Source: Basidiobolus meristosporus CBS 931.73
Lineage: Eukaryota; Basidiobolomycota; Basidiobolomycetes; Basidiobolales; Basidiobolaceae
Assembly (NCBI GenBank): GCA_002104905.1
Contig: MCFE01000008.1
Coordinates: 124,001-188,000, forward strand
DNA length: 64,000 nucleotides
Reading direction: 5' to 3'
Below the pieces are notes generated by a model. It saw only the letters and a list, made by a program, of their open reading frames with translations, did not search any database and was not told the origin of the DNA. Made by a program: the position numbers and the translations under genes. Every line of letters begins with the position of its first letter. Within the stretch, counting starts at the first letter, position 1. Positions 21,563-33,800 of the stretch are shown piece after piece.

Positions 21563-23520
21563 ATGGCGGCTGACAAAACTCCGGCCGTTGTACCAAAGAA
21601 ACCCTTTGAAAAGCGCCACTCCAAAGTGGCCGTCCTATTGGTGGTAATCATCTCCTCCATCCTACTATCCAAAACCACCAGCTTGGCGGCGAATTTGAAC
21701 GAACCACTCTATGGCAATGTGTTTTCCACGTATAACTTAACCACGGTCTCCACCACCTTCTTCTGTATCGGCTGCCTTACCAGTGTCGTATTCTCTCATA
21801 AGACGAACATCTGGTCAAGCTTTGACCTCCTTTCCTTGATCTATGCTGTCGGTCCGCTCGCGGTTCTCTACGAGCAGCGCTTCCTCCTAGAATACTCGCC
21901 GATCTTGACGCCTCATCTTATTCAGGCTTCCTTCGCGTACCCGATATATTTTCTCCTAGGCTTTGAAAACACAAGGCTGGCCACTGACTGGGCCAACCAA
22001 GCAGGAGGAGGTACACAATGGTGGAAGCTCCAGGTGTACGCTGGCCTGTTATCCGGACTTACCGTTTGGTTCGGTAAGGACAGAGCCATTTTCCACAATA
22101 CCGTATACAACGTATTTTATTTGGCAGCACTCGCCAGCTTCCTCTCTATCCTGTTCAAAGCCAGGACCTTCCTGAAATATCCAAGAGATTCGCGACCAAA
22201 CTATTCCGCCCTCTTGATTCATGGGGTGGTTCTCCTCGCTATACTATATTCCACCTCGTCGATACCTCAGTTCCAGCGCGGCCTAGTTGAGGTACAGGGG
22301 CCAGGGTTACTCCGAGAGATTTGGATTGGGCTAACTTGTTGTTCATCGCTTGCAGGGTCTCCACAATCCCCCCGATCGCAATCAGACCATTTTGGCTAGG
22401 ACTGAGTCCACGACTGGTTGGTTGTCGGTCTTCGAAGAGGAGGAGAGAAACATTCGCTTGATGCGAAGTGGCCACTCCCTTATTGGTGGTGTTTTTCGCG
22501 AGACCAACGAATCTGTCTTTGGATCGTTCTACTTTATGGAAGGTGAGTGATCTCGCTCAGTAGATTCTTCGCACCATCGTCTAAGCTCTCTTCCCTCCCC
22601 CCCCCAAGCTGTCCACCTGGCCAAGAAAAAGTCCACCGAACCTAAACGAGCACTACAAATGTAGGTGAATGATCTTCAAGCCGCAATCACAGAGATCGAG
22701 CTAAATTTGTTTGTCGTTTAGTGGTCTTGGTGTAGGAGTGTCAGCATGGTCGTTGATCAAGAACGGAGTCTCGGTTGACGTCGTCGAGATCGACCCTTAC
22801 GTGTACGAATACGCGAAGCAGTTCTTCGATTTACCTGAGCCAGCCCAAGTCCACATCCAGGATGGTAGAGAGTATATTAACTACGGCGAGCCGGCAGTCT
22901 ACGACTACATTCTTCATGATGTGTTCACGGGGGGCTCGGTGCCAGCCACGCTATTTTCCCTTGAGGCCCTACTGGAAATGAAGAAGGTCCTCAAGCCAGA
23001 TGGGATTCTTGCATTGGTAAGAGGAACCGGTGTTTTTGAGGCCTTTCGGACCAACTAATCTGATGGTAATGTAGAACTTCCTGGGGTCAAACCTCCATCC
23101 CTATAACCACACCATGGCTCATGTTACGCACACATTGAAAGCGGTGTTTCCTCATATCAGGTGCTACGCAGAAGGCACCAAGAATGAAAAGGGAGTTCAG
23201 AATTTCGTGAGTTGCTCTCCTCTCGCCTCGCATCAAAGTCCCCCATCGTAACCCACGTATTTCTGTAGGTCTACTTCGCCTCCTCAGAGAGCATTTCCTT
23301 CAGAGCACCACTCGAAGATGAGATCCATGACAGCTACATCAGGGAAGACATGTTGCACCGAATGCCGCAGATGGAGGTGGATCTGACCTACGATCCAAAA
23401 CTAGTGAGCATTCTCACTGACGAGAACAACCTGCTTGTCGAGAATCAAATCGACTCCGCACTGGAGCATTGGAAGGCCATGAGAACGCTCTTGCCGAGTG
23501 GATTTTGGTGGAACTATTGA
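21563..23520 (+). CDS. Polytopic membrane protein with spermidine/spermine-synthase-like domain
   Basis: Exons 21563-22291, 22356-22542, 22609-22660, 22722-23016, 23075-23206 and 23269-23520 give 548 residues in one frame. The first ~240 residues contain about seven hydrophobic segments (for example VAVLLVVIISSILL and TTFFCIGCLTSVVF). The C-terminal half has the Rossmann fold of aminopropyltransferases: ALQIGLGVGVSAW for nucleotide binding, VDVVEIDPYVYEYA with the acidic residue at the end of strand 2, and YDYILHDVFTGGSVPATLFS with the catalytic Asp region. This architecture is a known fungal family of uncertain substrate. It starts 273 bp after PRD1 on the same strand. Whether it makes polyamines is not shown by sequence; a role as a membrane methyltransferase-like enzyme is equally possible. 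Confidence 0.8.
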
Positions 23521-23708
23521 GGGCAAGAACCTCGCAATAAAAATGTTGGCCATTTTATTTCACTTGGATGAAGTCTAAATCACATGGAATCCCTGAACAA
23601 CGTAGAGGCCTATGTAGCGTCTATTCTCTACTATTTTCGAAAAATTGGGCCAAACAAAAGAAGGCCAGATGAAAATTTACATGAGCATAAATATGGAACA
23701 TCTCTAGC

Positions 23709-25021
23709 TTAAACCATGTCCGGATCAACGGAGGAACTATTCAGTCGCTTGGAGCGCCTGGTACCGTTGGAAATATACGGCGTGGGCTCCACCGCTTTGC
23801 GCGTTGACAAGACTTCAAGCGGCTCGCTCTGGCTCGACGTGTCACTCGTCCGATCGCTAACCAGGTCGTCCAGGACTTCATCGTCGTTGTAATTCACACG
23901 CTTGCGTCGTGTACGTAGGGTAGGAGGCTCCTTACGAAGACTGGCCAACCGAAGAAGCTTCCGCTCCTCGCGCTATTTTGAGGTTATGGTCGGTTCAGTT
24001 GGGATATTTCGTGAGAACGTACTAACCAAGATGTCAGCTTGCACCTGCGGTATCATATCCTCCACCAAGAGCCTGCGCAGGCTTTCTTGGTCCCGATTGC
24101 TGTTTTCGGCGAGTCCAATGGCCAGTATCTCCAAGTCATCTACATTCTTGGCCACCTTATATGCATCATAGGTGAGTGTCATTCTACGATCGCCATAGCG
24201 AGCTACATCCACTCACCGTTTCCCAGACGCAGCCCAGCATCTTCTTTCTGCGGGTTTCCCTGTAGATCCTACTATTCTCTTGGCAACTCATCAATCCACG
24301 CCCACCGTGCTCTACGCCAAAGTTAACAATAGATACCTCCAACTCTCCAATAGATTCTTTTCTTGGAATCTTTTCCGAGAGGTGTGATCGCGAAACCCTC
24401 CTCCTCTTGGTTGTTCTTGATGTGGTCCCGAATCTTGGCATTCTCCACCAAATGCGTCTCGCACAAACACTTCAAAATATGCACCTGGGTGGATTAAACG
24501 GTTTAGATATGATGCGCTTGGTCCGGGTATACAGGTTATGGTTACCTTAAAATGGAATTGAAGCTCGTGAAAGTCGGTGACTGACCTCAGAGGGTTCATG
24601 CCTTTTGGAAAGCATTCCTCTATGTCCACTCGCTCGTCAATGAATCTGAGCAAAGCTTTCTCCAGGGTGGTTCTATCCAGTTGAAAATCGAAGTTAACTT
24701 TCCCATTCAATTGTGGCTAAACATCTGCGAATGCTATCCCGCAACTCCATACTAACTTTCTTTGCTGATACCCAAGCGCAGTCAGGAGCATTTGGCATAT
24801 ATCAACCACCAAAGTGTTCTCCCGGGTATTCAGTATCGATTCCTCAAGCTCCTGCAAGGGGTGGGTTTAATCTTTACCCTGAATTGAACAGTAAGGGGTA
24901 TGCATTCTACCTCGATAGTGAATACTCTCTGGTCCAAGCATGGGCGGAAAGTTACAAAAAAGCCATAAACAAATGCGGTCTCCCACATGTTGGAAGGATG
25001 GCTGGGCATTTTGGCCGACAT
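23709..25021 (-). CDS. RSF1-like DDT/WHIM domain chromatin-remodelling protein
   Basis: Likely start ATG at 25021 (MSAKMPSHPSNMWETAFVYG). Exons run 25021-24911, 24851 to about 24757, 24716-24546, 24484-24337, 24278-24217, 24155-24027 and 23972-23709. Order of features: a DDT-like N-terminus (AFVYGFFVTFRPCLDQ then ELEESILNTRENTLVVDICQ); WHIM-type motifs (FHFKVHILKCLCETHLVEN; FAITPLGKDSKKRIYWRVG; RIYRETRRKK); and a basic C-terminus with TRRSKRL. RSF1 pairs with ISWI ATPases in nucleosome spacing, so a nuclear role is likely. The join between exons 2 and 3 (about 24756-24717) lacks a phase-compatible GT donor, so a small indel or unusual splice site is possible. Head-to-head with VPS28. Confidence 0.7.
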
Positions 25022-25429
25022 GATTACCTCAACTTGATATGTCGATTGGGCAGATTGGTGAAAAGAGAAATATCTCTCGGCAGCTTGGAAATGCGGTGAG
25101 GTTGCTGAGGACAGTGACTGGCCTACATAGAAGAATAATCCCGTGCTCAGATATTTTTATTTTACATTTTTTATTATTTGGATAAACAATGAATAATAGC
25201 ACCAAGCCACTATTCACTCTAGTCTTATCAACGTGTTTAAATGGGATTCCTGACTAAATCGCTTAATTGGTCAAATTGGTAAGCCTAATCGAAAATGCCC
25301 CTACTTAATTAACAAGGAACGTAACACTCTAGAATTTTACCTCTGCCCGTGTTATTAGTGGTTTTACTGAGGCCTACTTACTTGGCTGCTCCCACATTCA
25401 AGCCATTTTACTTTACGACATAGCGCATT
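25022..25429. promoter_or_regulatory. Divergent promoter region, RSF1-like and VPS28
   Basis: About 400 bp between two divergent start codons. It is AT-rich with T- and A-tracts, as in many fungal promoters. No further motif is convincing. Confidence 0.4.
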
Positions 25430-26303
25430 ATGAAGTTGTATAATAATAGTAAGGATAGGGAAGTGTATGAAAATATGGCGGATCTGTACGCCATCATCGT
25501 GACTACGGAGCACCTGGAAAAGGCATACATTCGTGATTACATCACCCACGCTGAGTAAGTTTCCCAGCATTGTTCAGCCCTGCAGTCGTTAACTCCACTA
25601 AACACCCGGAAAAGATATACTCCTGCTTGTGCGAAGCTCATCGCCCAATTCAAAACGGCACTTAACCTAGTAAGCGACTCCGTCCCGGATGTGGAGCAAT
25701 TCATGAGGGAATACAAGGTGGTTGTTTTGGAGTTTTAGAAGGAATTGAGCAGGATATTAACACTATACCCAACTGGCTTAGCTATCATGCCCAGCAGCAG
25801 CTAATCGACTCTTAAAAATTGGAGTCCCAGCTACAATCGAACACGCGACCTCTGGACACGACTCCAGCAAGTCAGCCAAGTACGTTGCTGAGACCGTCCA
25901 AGTATGTTGATTAACTATCTGGCGTACAACAATTGCTTGGTAACCATTGGGAATATCTATTCTAGCACTTCATCACACTTATGGATTCGCTGAAATTGAA
26001 CATGGTTGCTGTGGACCAGATCCATCCATGGCTAAGTGAGCTGATGCAAAGTTTGAGTAATGTGAGCTCGCTTCCAGCAGATTTCGAAGGCAAGGCCAAG
26101 ATTCGGGATTGGTTTGTATTTCGATATTCATCACCAGAAACTCCACGAACTAATCCACGAAAATATACATAAATAATAGGCTTATCACTTTAAATAAGAT
26201 GAAGGCCAGCGACGAAATCAACGAAGAGCAAGTTAGGCAACTGCTTTTTGATCTAGAAAACGCGCACAGTGCATTCTATAGGTCATTATCTGATAAAACC
26301 TAA
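25430..26303 (+). CDS. VPS28: VPS28, ESCRT-I subunit
   Basis: Five short exons: 25430-25554, 25615-25717, 25782-25901, 25966-26111, 26180-26303, together 618 bases and 205 residues in one frame. The N-terminal core (MKLYNNSKDREVYENMADLY; EHLEKAYIRDYI; EYTPACAKLIAQF) binds the other ESCRT-I subunits. The C-terminal four-helix domain (FITLMDSLKLNMVAVDQIHP; ASDEINEEQVRQLLFDLENA) contacts ESCRT-II in the known family. It sorts ubiquitinated cargo into endosomal vesicles. Because all exons are short, no long ORF marks the gene. The start ATG at 25430 gives the usual NS-REREKYEN-like beginning; a further upstream exon cannot be excluded. It ends 200 bp before the ABC transporter start. Confidence 0.92.
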
Positions 26304-26503
26304 TAAATATTTTCTCAACCAATTGAGCGCCACCTGGTATTTCCGCAATCCAATCGTGCAACCAACCGCTGATGTCCGTAATCTATTTGGGACTTCTGCA
26401 GCCATCATCTATATTGATTTGCCCAAGATCGTTGTGCTGGCAGGGCGCTGGCGATATAAATTGGCCGAAATAGAGGTCGAGTGTTTGCAGGCAACTTTTC
26501 ATT

Positions 26504-29500
26504 ATGGTTTCAAGCGGTTTACCAAGTCACCAAGCTAAACGTCCACCTCCCCTGGTCGACACCTCTAACTTTCTCTCTTTCTTCACCTTCCAATTCATCC
26601 AACCGTTGATTCTGTTTGGACGCAAGAACGAAATCTCCGAAGAACATCTACATGACCTGGGCAAACGCGAGGAAGTTGGCCAACTCACTGAACGCTTGGC
26701 TCAGGAATGGTGCGCTGAAGCCGTGAGGGAGCAGCCGAATTTTTGGAAGGTCCTGTTGAAAGTATTTGGGCCCTTCTACAGCCTGACCCTGCTTAACGGA
26801 GGTATCGAAGCCGCAGCTCAGATTGGCGAAGCAGTGCTCCTCGGGTAAGTTTCAATTCCAATTTCAAATAATCCATGTTTATATAATCAAGAAGAACTGA
26901 TGCCAATCAATTTTTAGTTGAGCCAGCCTTGCTAGAACCTGGTACAGTTCCGCTCAACCTCGTGAGATCATATCGCTGCTATTACTTTTCACGCACCAAG
27001 TCTCTCCAGCCATTCCCGTGCTCAGTAGCTCAGCCAAGGTCGATGATCATGTTGGAGAGGAAAACCTATCGATTGATTGCGCATTTCGGGGACGCTTGTG
27101 GCCTTGTGAAGAACTCTTCTAATTCGTAATGTTACCAATTTTCAGGTATCTTATTCGATTCTTCCAAAACCCAGACTCTTCAATGCGAGACGGCTATCTG
27201 TATGCCTTTGCACTTGCCGTTTGCACGTTTATCCATGCGGTCATCCACCACCACTACTTCTTCCCGGCTCTTAGAACGGGACTTCACACGAGGATGGGGT
27301 TGATTGCCCTGATGTATCGAAAGTGCTTGGCGCTTTCGGTCTCCTCGTCAACCTCTACTGGAAGTATCATTAACATGATCTCCAATGATGTGCAGCCATT
27401 TGAGAATGCTGCCACCTTTGCCACGTGGATCGTCATTGGTCCCATCCAGGTCATCATTGTGATTGTTCTTCTGTATCTAGAGATCGGAGTCTCCACATTC
27501 GCTGGGTTGTGTGCGTTTGCATTTCTTTTGCCCTTGCAGACGTATTTTGCGAAGCGTTTCACCCACTTGCGAAAGGAGACGGTGCGGTTCCGTGATGATC
27601 GTATTAGATCTCTCGCTGATGTTCTCTCTGGTATTAGCTTAGTGAAACTCTCTGCATGGGAGCTTCCATTATCTAAGCGGATCAGTGAGCTTCGAGAGAG
27701 CGAATTGAAGTATATTGGTAAAGCCAATAACATGCGAGCATTCAACATGGCCAGCTATTTTTTCTTTCAGAGTGTGGTTTCCCTTTTTACCTTCGTGACG
27801 TATTGGTCTTTGGGAAACCCACTGCGAGCTGACAAGATCTTCGTCTCGCTCACGTTGTTCAATGTTATTCGTTTGACCATGACCAATTACTTCCCTCAAG
27901 CGCTTTCCACTTTAGCTGAGGCCCGTGTTTCTGCTGAAAGAATCCGGGAATTCCTGCTACTTCCGGAGCTCAAGTCACTTGAGCCCATCCAAGAAGCTGT
28001 CAAGAAGGTTTATGAAGTTGCCAAAGAAAAACTCACCACTGATGTAGGAGCAGATCCTTCGCAATTGCCGCTTAGCTCTGACTTCGCTCTAGAGTTAGAT
28101 AATGCCTCCTTTTCTTGGTCCGCACCCCCTAACACTCACGACGCTGTAGCTGAACCTGATGTTCTGCAAAAGCTATCGCTCAAATTGAAACATGGCGAGC
28201 TTCTTGCCGTTGTTGGCCCAGTTGGATCTGGGAAATCCTCGTTTTGTATGTCGATTCTTAAGGAACTTCGGCTGAGCGATGGTAGTATGAATCTGGGGAC
28301 CAAGGCCAATGGTGAGCCCCTCAAAGTCTCATACGCTGCACAGTCACCGTGGCTATTTGCGGGCACAGTACGGGACAACATCCTTTTTGGAGCACCGTTC
28401 GATCCTGTCCGATTCTGGGAGGTTATCAGAGTTTGCCAACTTGAGCGTGATTTTACGCTTCTTAGTGATGGAGAATACACGTTAATTGGCGAGAAGGGAA
28501 CCACGCTGTCTGGAGGTCAAAGAGCTCGTATTGCCCTCGCTCGTTCAGTCTATCAAAAGGCTGATCTATACATCCTCGATGATCCGTTGTCTGCTGTAGA
28601 TCCACATGTTGGTTACAAAATGTTCCATGACTGTATCCACACCTACCTGAAGTCCAAGACAGTCGTTCTAGCCACCCACCAGCTTCAATTCGTCAAGGAG
28701 TGCGACTCCGTCATGATTCTAGAGTCAGGTATGGCTACCTTTTCAGGGTTGTCCAGTGAAGTGCCAGACTATCAAAATCAGGAGGAAAGAAAGGTTGACT
28801 CCGGGGAACTCTTACGCAAGTCGTTTATCAACGTCTTGCGAGAATACTACCGGCCTAGTTTGAATGGCGATGCTACGAAGAGCAAGAAAGATGTCAAGGA
28901 CTACGAGCTCGACTGTGACAAATCCGTTCAAGAAAACGAAGACACAGTGGAGACCGTCGCCGAGGAATATGATCCAAAGGCCAATCAACTAGTCGCAGAG
29001 GACCGAAATATGGGAGGAACTAGCCTACGAACTTATATGGAGTTTTTCAAGATTGGCTCCTCCAATGTGTTTCTCGTATTAGTCGGGATCTTCTTGGTTA
29101 TTGGTCAAGGATTCGCCGTTGCATCTGATTTCTTCCTATCCGAATGGACTGGATATGGTGAAGAAAAGCAAAAAGAGCAGAAAAACGCTGGGATCTTTGC
29201 TGTGCTAGCGGTCCTCACCGTAGTATTTGCCAGCTTACGTGCTCTGTTGTTCTTCAAAGCACTTCATAAATCCTCCAAAAGGATATTCGAGGTAATGCTT
29301 GACGCCGTGTTGAATACAGACATCAACTTCTTCCAAACTCAGCCCCAGGGTCGCATCCTCAACCGATTCTCCAAAGACCAAGCCAACTGCGACGAGCTCT
29401 TACCATGGAATTTCTTTGATGCAGTTCAATGCTTCCTCATGCTGCTCGGCTCTATCGTCGTGGTCTGTATCGCGAATCCCTGGATTGTCATATCGTTGCC

Positions 29501-30798
29501 TTTTCTTGGGGCGATCTTTTATACCCTGAGACGGCTTTATATGCTTACATCCCGCCAGGTCAAGCAGATCGAATCCACCACCAGGTCGCCAGTATACTCC
29601 CTACTCTCCGAGAGTCTGGATGGCCTGGCTACGATCCGCGCATTCTCTGCTCAGGACAGGTTCCTTGATATGTTCGTTGCGGCCGAGAATGAGAATTGTA
29701 GGGCATTCTTCATGTATCTCTGCTCTGCTAGATGGCTGGGATTCCGATTGGATGTCTTGGCGGCAATTTTCCTTACTATCACCGCATTCGCCTCCGTTGC
29801 CGCGCGACAGACCCAAACGGCTGGGACTCGTAGGACTGTCGCTTAGCTACGTGTTGCAGCTTATGGGCCAACTCCAATGGGCGGTGCGCCAGTCCATCGA
29901 GGTGGAGATCACCTTTGTTTCTGTTGACCGCATGCTTTCCTACACCAGGCTGAGGCCCGAGGGACCCCGTGTTACCGACACCCAACCACCCGAAGACTGG
30001 CCCAAGAATGCAGAAATCCAATTCAAGGACATGTCGCTTACCTATCCCGGGTCCGATCGGGCGGTGTTGCGCGATATCAACCTGTCAGTGAAGCGCCACG
30101 AAAAGATCGGAGTGGTTGGCCGGACTGGTGCTGGTAAATCTTCCCTGCTAACAGCACTATTTCGGCTGATAGATGCCTCGCCAGCCGGATGTATAGTCAT
30201 CGACGGGGTACCCATATCGGATCTTGGGTTGGACGATCTGAGAAAGGCTATCTCGATCATCCCGCAAGAGCCCTTTTTGTTCAAAGGAACGCTCCGGTTT
30301 AATCTGGACCCTTTTAATCAACATGACGATGCATCCATATGGAATGCTTTGGAGATGGCCGAGCTCAAAGAGACGGTCGGAAAACTCTCCTCCGGGCTAG
30401 ACACTCCAGTCACAGAAAATGGGAAGAACTTCTCTATCGGACAAAGGCAGCTGCTCTCCCTCACCAGGGCGATTCTTCGAAACACCCGTCTCTTGGTGAT
30501 GGACGAGGCGACTGCCAACGTCGACTTGCAATCAGATCGCTTTATCCAACGCTCCATCCATACATGCTTCAAGGACTCCACCGTGCTTACCATCGCCCAT
30601 CGGTTGAATACCGTCATTGGTGATTACGACCGGATCTTGGTCTTGGAGCAAGGGGAGGTGGTTGAGTTCGATGAGCCCTGGAACTTGTTGCAAAATGAGA
30701 AAGGTTGGCTCTCGGGCATGGTACGTAGCACCGGACCCGAAAGCGAGCTGGAACTACGCAAAGTTGCTAAGGAGCAGTGGGATCGCTTACACTGCTGA
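26504..30798 (+). CDS. ABCC (MRP/YOR1-like) full ABC transporter, with one frameshift
   Basis: Exon 1 is 26504-26844. A 301-bp intron (26845-27145) is unusually long here and joins VLLG to YLIRFFQNPD. Exon 2 is 27146-30798. The layout is TMD1-NBD1-TMD2-NBD2 without an extra N-terminal TMD0, about 1330 residues. NBD1 has GPVGSGKSS (near residue 469), LSGGQRARIALARS and LYILDDPLSAVD. NBD2 has GRTGAGKSS, FSIGQRQLLSLTRA and LLVMDEATANVD. ABCC pumps export organic anions, conjugates or drugs from the cytosol. NBD1 keeps Asp instead of the catalytic Glu after Walker B (DDP), usual in ABCC. The frame shifts at CCC (29812-29814) between ASVAARQT and RLGLVGLSLSYV; the coding length is one base over a multiple of three. 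Substrate unknown. Confidence 0.9.
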
Positions 30799-30838
30799 TT
30801 TATTGTAGTTCATTCATTACATCACCAATAAATCACTA

Positions 30839-33800
30839 TTATTCTTTCTCTACGTTCATCTTCTTCTCTTCATTCGAATGATCTTGGAGGATATGCATCA
30901 TCTTCTCCTCGATCTTGTCTTTACTCCACTGGAGTTTACGTACGATCTTGGATTTGGAGATGTTTTGGGATCGCCCCTTCTTTGACAGCTTGCCTTCAAG
31001 CTTATCCTTGTAGTATTGGAGCTTGCTGGCAGTTTCCATTTCGTCCCCGTCAGAATCCACGTCGGACTCGGACTGACTGGCCGGCAGCTCCTTGGAGTTG
31101 ACGGAGTAGTCAAGTTGGTTCACCCCCAACCAATCCGATCTGAAATCCGGTCGCTCCTCATGCGCAGATGATATACCAGGAACAAATCTCATCTCCATAC
31201 TCATATGGCCATATATCTCTTCGTCCTCAACCGCCTGCTCCTCTTCCAGATACATGTTCATCCCCTCCTGCTCGTCTCGGAATTTGTTGATCGGTGCCTC
31301 TAGGCAGGTCCACTCCCAATCAACCAGGCGTCGTAGCCAGATTTGTGTTGCGGAGAAGATGTTGGAAAGCTTCAAGGTCCGTTTGTCAAATCGGACCAGA
31401 ATCGCTGACTGGTATCGATGATGGACCGGGAAGCGTAACGAAAGATCCGCGTAGGTGATTGTGTCTTCTGTAACCAGCGTTGGTTCGCTTATCTTTTCGG
31501 CACATACAGGCGCTAGGTTCAATTGTAAATGACAGCCGATCTTGTGCATCTTTTGATTGCTGAATTGTTCAGTTAACCCGTACAACCGGATTCTTCGCAC
31601 CTCCAACGTGCCGACCTCTAGAAAATCCTGAACTTAACCCGCTGGGACGAAAGCGAGGGATCACATAACTTTGAACTTACCAAAACCACACAGCTCTCTA
31701 GGAAGAGTTAGCAAAACTGGCTTGAAGAGGAAGCTAATTCGGATCTTTCCAAAACCAATTCCACCTTTCAAAGGGAACCATTGTGTATGTTGCTTTCGTT
31801 GCTACGGATAATTTCATAATCAGGTTAGTGCTGATAGGGGGAATGTCGGTCTCTTTGGAGCGTACCATAGAGGACTTCTGGGTAACCTCACTTAGTCGCA
31901 CCAGCACCATACCAAGCACCGGGTCATGTTCTAGATTCCTTTCATTTTTTACGGTCACCCGGACCGTGGCATTGTCAAAATCGTTGATGAACTGTTCGGT
32001 GGACACGTTCCAATACTATACGAAGTCGACTGGGTTAATGGTGGTGCATTGTTTGGAAAGCACTTGGCCCAAAAATTACCGGTGCGGTGCTATGCATCTT
32101 TGTTCGGGTCTGATAGACCTTGGTATCGTTGACGAATATGTTGGCATAAGGGTTTGGCGGTATAGTGTGATCGTATGGATGTTCCTGGTCCGTGAATGAT
32201 GGATCAGATATTTCAACATCGATGGCTTGATGGACTTGGACACACAGAATGCCGGCTGTCTCTTAATGTAAGTATGAGCTACAACAAACCACGGTCTGCA
32301 CTTAAACTTACGTGTGTGATCAAACTTCCCAGGCTTGGAATTCATAGCAGCGAAGTTCTGGTCCTCCTGCACTGGATCTCGGGAAACCCAAGCTGTCTCG
32401 TCGATATCCTGGGTGTCTTTGGCTTTTATATCTAAAGGATACACCACCTCGTCTGTTATGGCTTCTGGGTTCGAGGCATCTCCCATTGGGCTACCATCAC
32501 TTTTGCCCACCTCTGCCTGGTTGTTTGGTTGCTCACTATCACATGGATTATCGTCGCTTTCTAGCAGTTTTTCTCGGGGATACTTCGGATGGTACACCAT
32601 TCGGTACCGTACTCTTGGCAAATTCATCGACACCTTCCCCCTTGATACCCCTTCCCCTATGACTTGAGCCTGTTCGTCGAAATACTCCCATCTATTCATG
32701 TATTGTTAGGTTAGACACTACCAAGGATACTAGACATCCGCTTACCCATCGCATATGAGTTGCTCCTCAAATAGATTGGGGTCAATCAGATCAGTAACTT
32801 TCTTGCGGATAATTCCCACCATCTTGTTCACCACTCCAACTTTCGATTGATCACGAACGGAGATCTGGATCTCATTTTCATTTTCAATGTCATCCTCCGT
32901 GACCAACATCACCATGGTCTCGTTCCATACGGGATTGATGTTGTCGGACAGTACGCGAGTGTGTTGCACTGAGTTTCTTGGATCATTTACCATTGACAAT
33001 GTCAGAAACACTCTATCCAAGTCTGAAGGTTCTGCGTGAGTAATCGATACAAGATTGAATTGGCTCAAGATCCTTACCTCCGAGATCAAGGTCAGACAGA
33101 TTCTCTCCCTCATAAATGTCCACCCTGATTACTCCAACGGATTTCGTATCTATGTGAAAGCCACGAATTTAGCTTCAAAGACGGTCCAGAGATCCCCAGG
33201 TAAAGCATACCGTGGATAACATCATCGCCGGTAAGAAAGCTTTCTAAATCAAGAGTCAGAGACTTTGGCTGGGTCATCTCAGCTAAAGTAGCTTTGATGG
33301 CATCCTCTATGTATCCCTTGAATATTGGCACCTTGACGCTAGGTGTTAGATCACCACCAATGACAGCAACAAATATAACAACGTACTTTCATCAAGTTAA
33401 AATGTTGAACCAATGGACGCACGGCACATTCGATGGCGGGCATGCTTACAAAGGCGAACATTCCCTCTTGCAGGAAAGGCGCGTTGGACATGGTACGAAC
33501 ATCGAATTTAACCTTGATTTCGTTAACGCCAACACACACTACAATGACCAGAGCTCTCTTGGACTTACTTTGCCGTCGCATCTTAAAAGCTCCGCCCTAA
33601 CTGGTATAACGGCATTGATCCCTGTATGTAGCTCCAGAGTGAAATGAGGAGGAGTTGCTCGGTTCTCTGGCACCCCCAGTATGTGAGTATCCATGGGGAA
33701 AGCATGAAAGCTGAATGTAGCTTCACCATACTAGACAATATACAGACGTTGATTGGATAGGCTTTGCATATGCAGTTGAACCCTACTTACCACCATATCC

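Noticed and set aside
26929-27129. 66-codon ORF inside the ABCC intron
   Set aside because: No domain, not in frame with either exon; the splice joins conserved transporter sequence.
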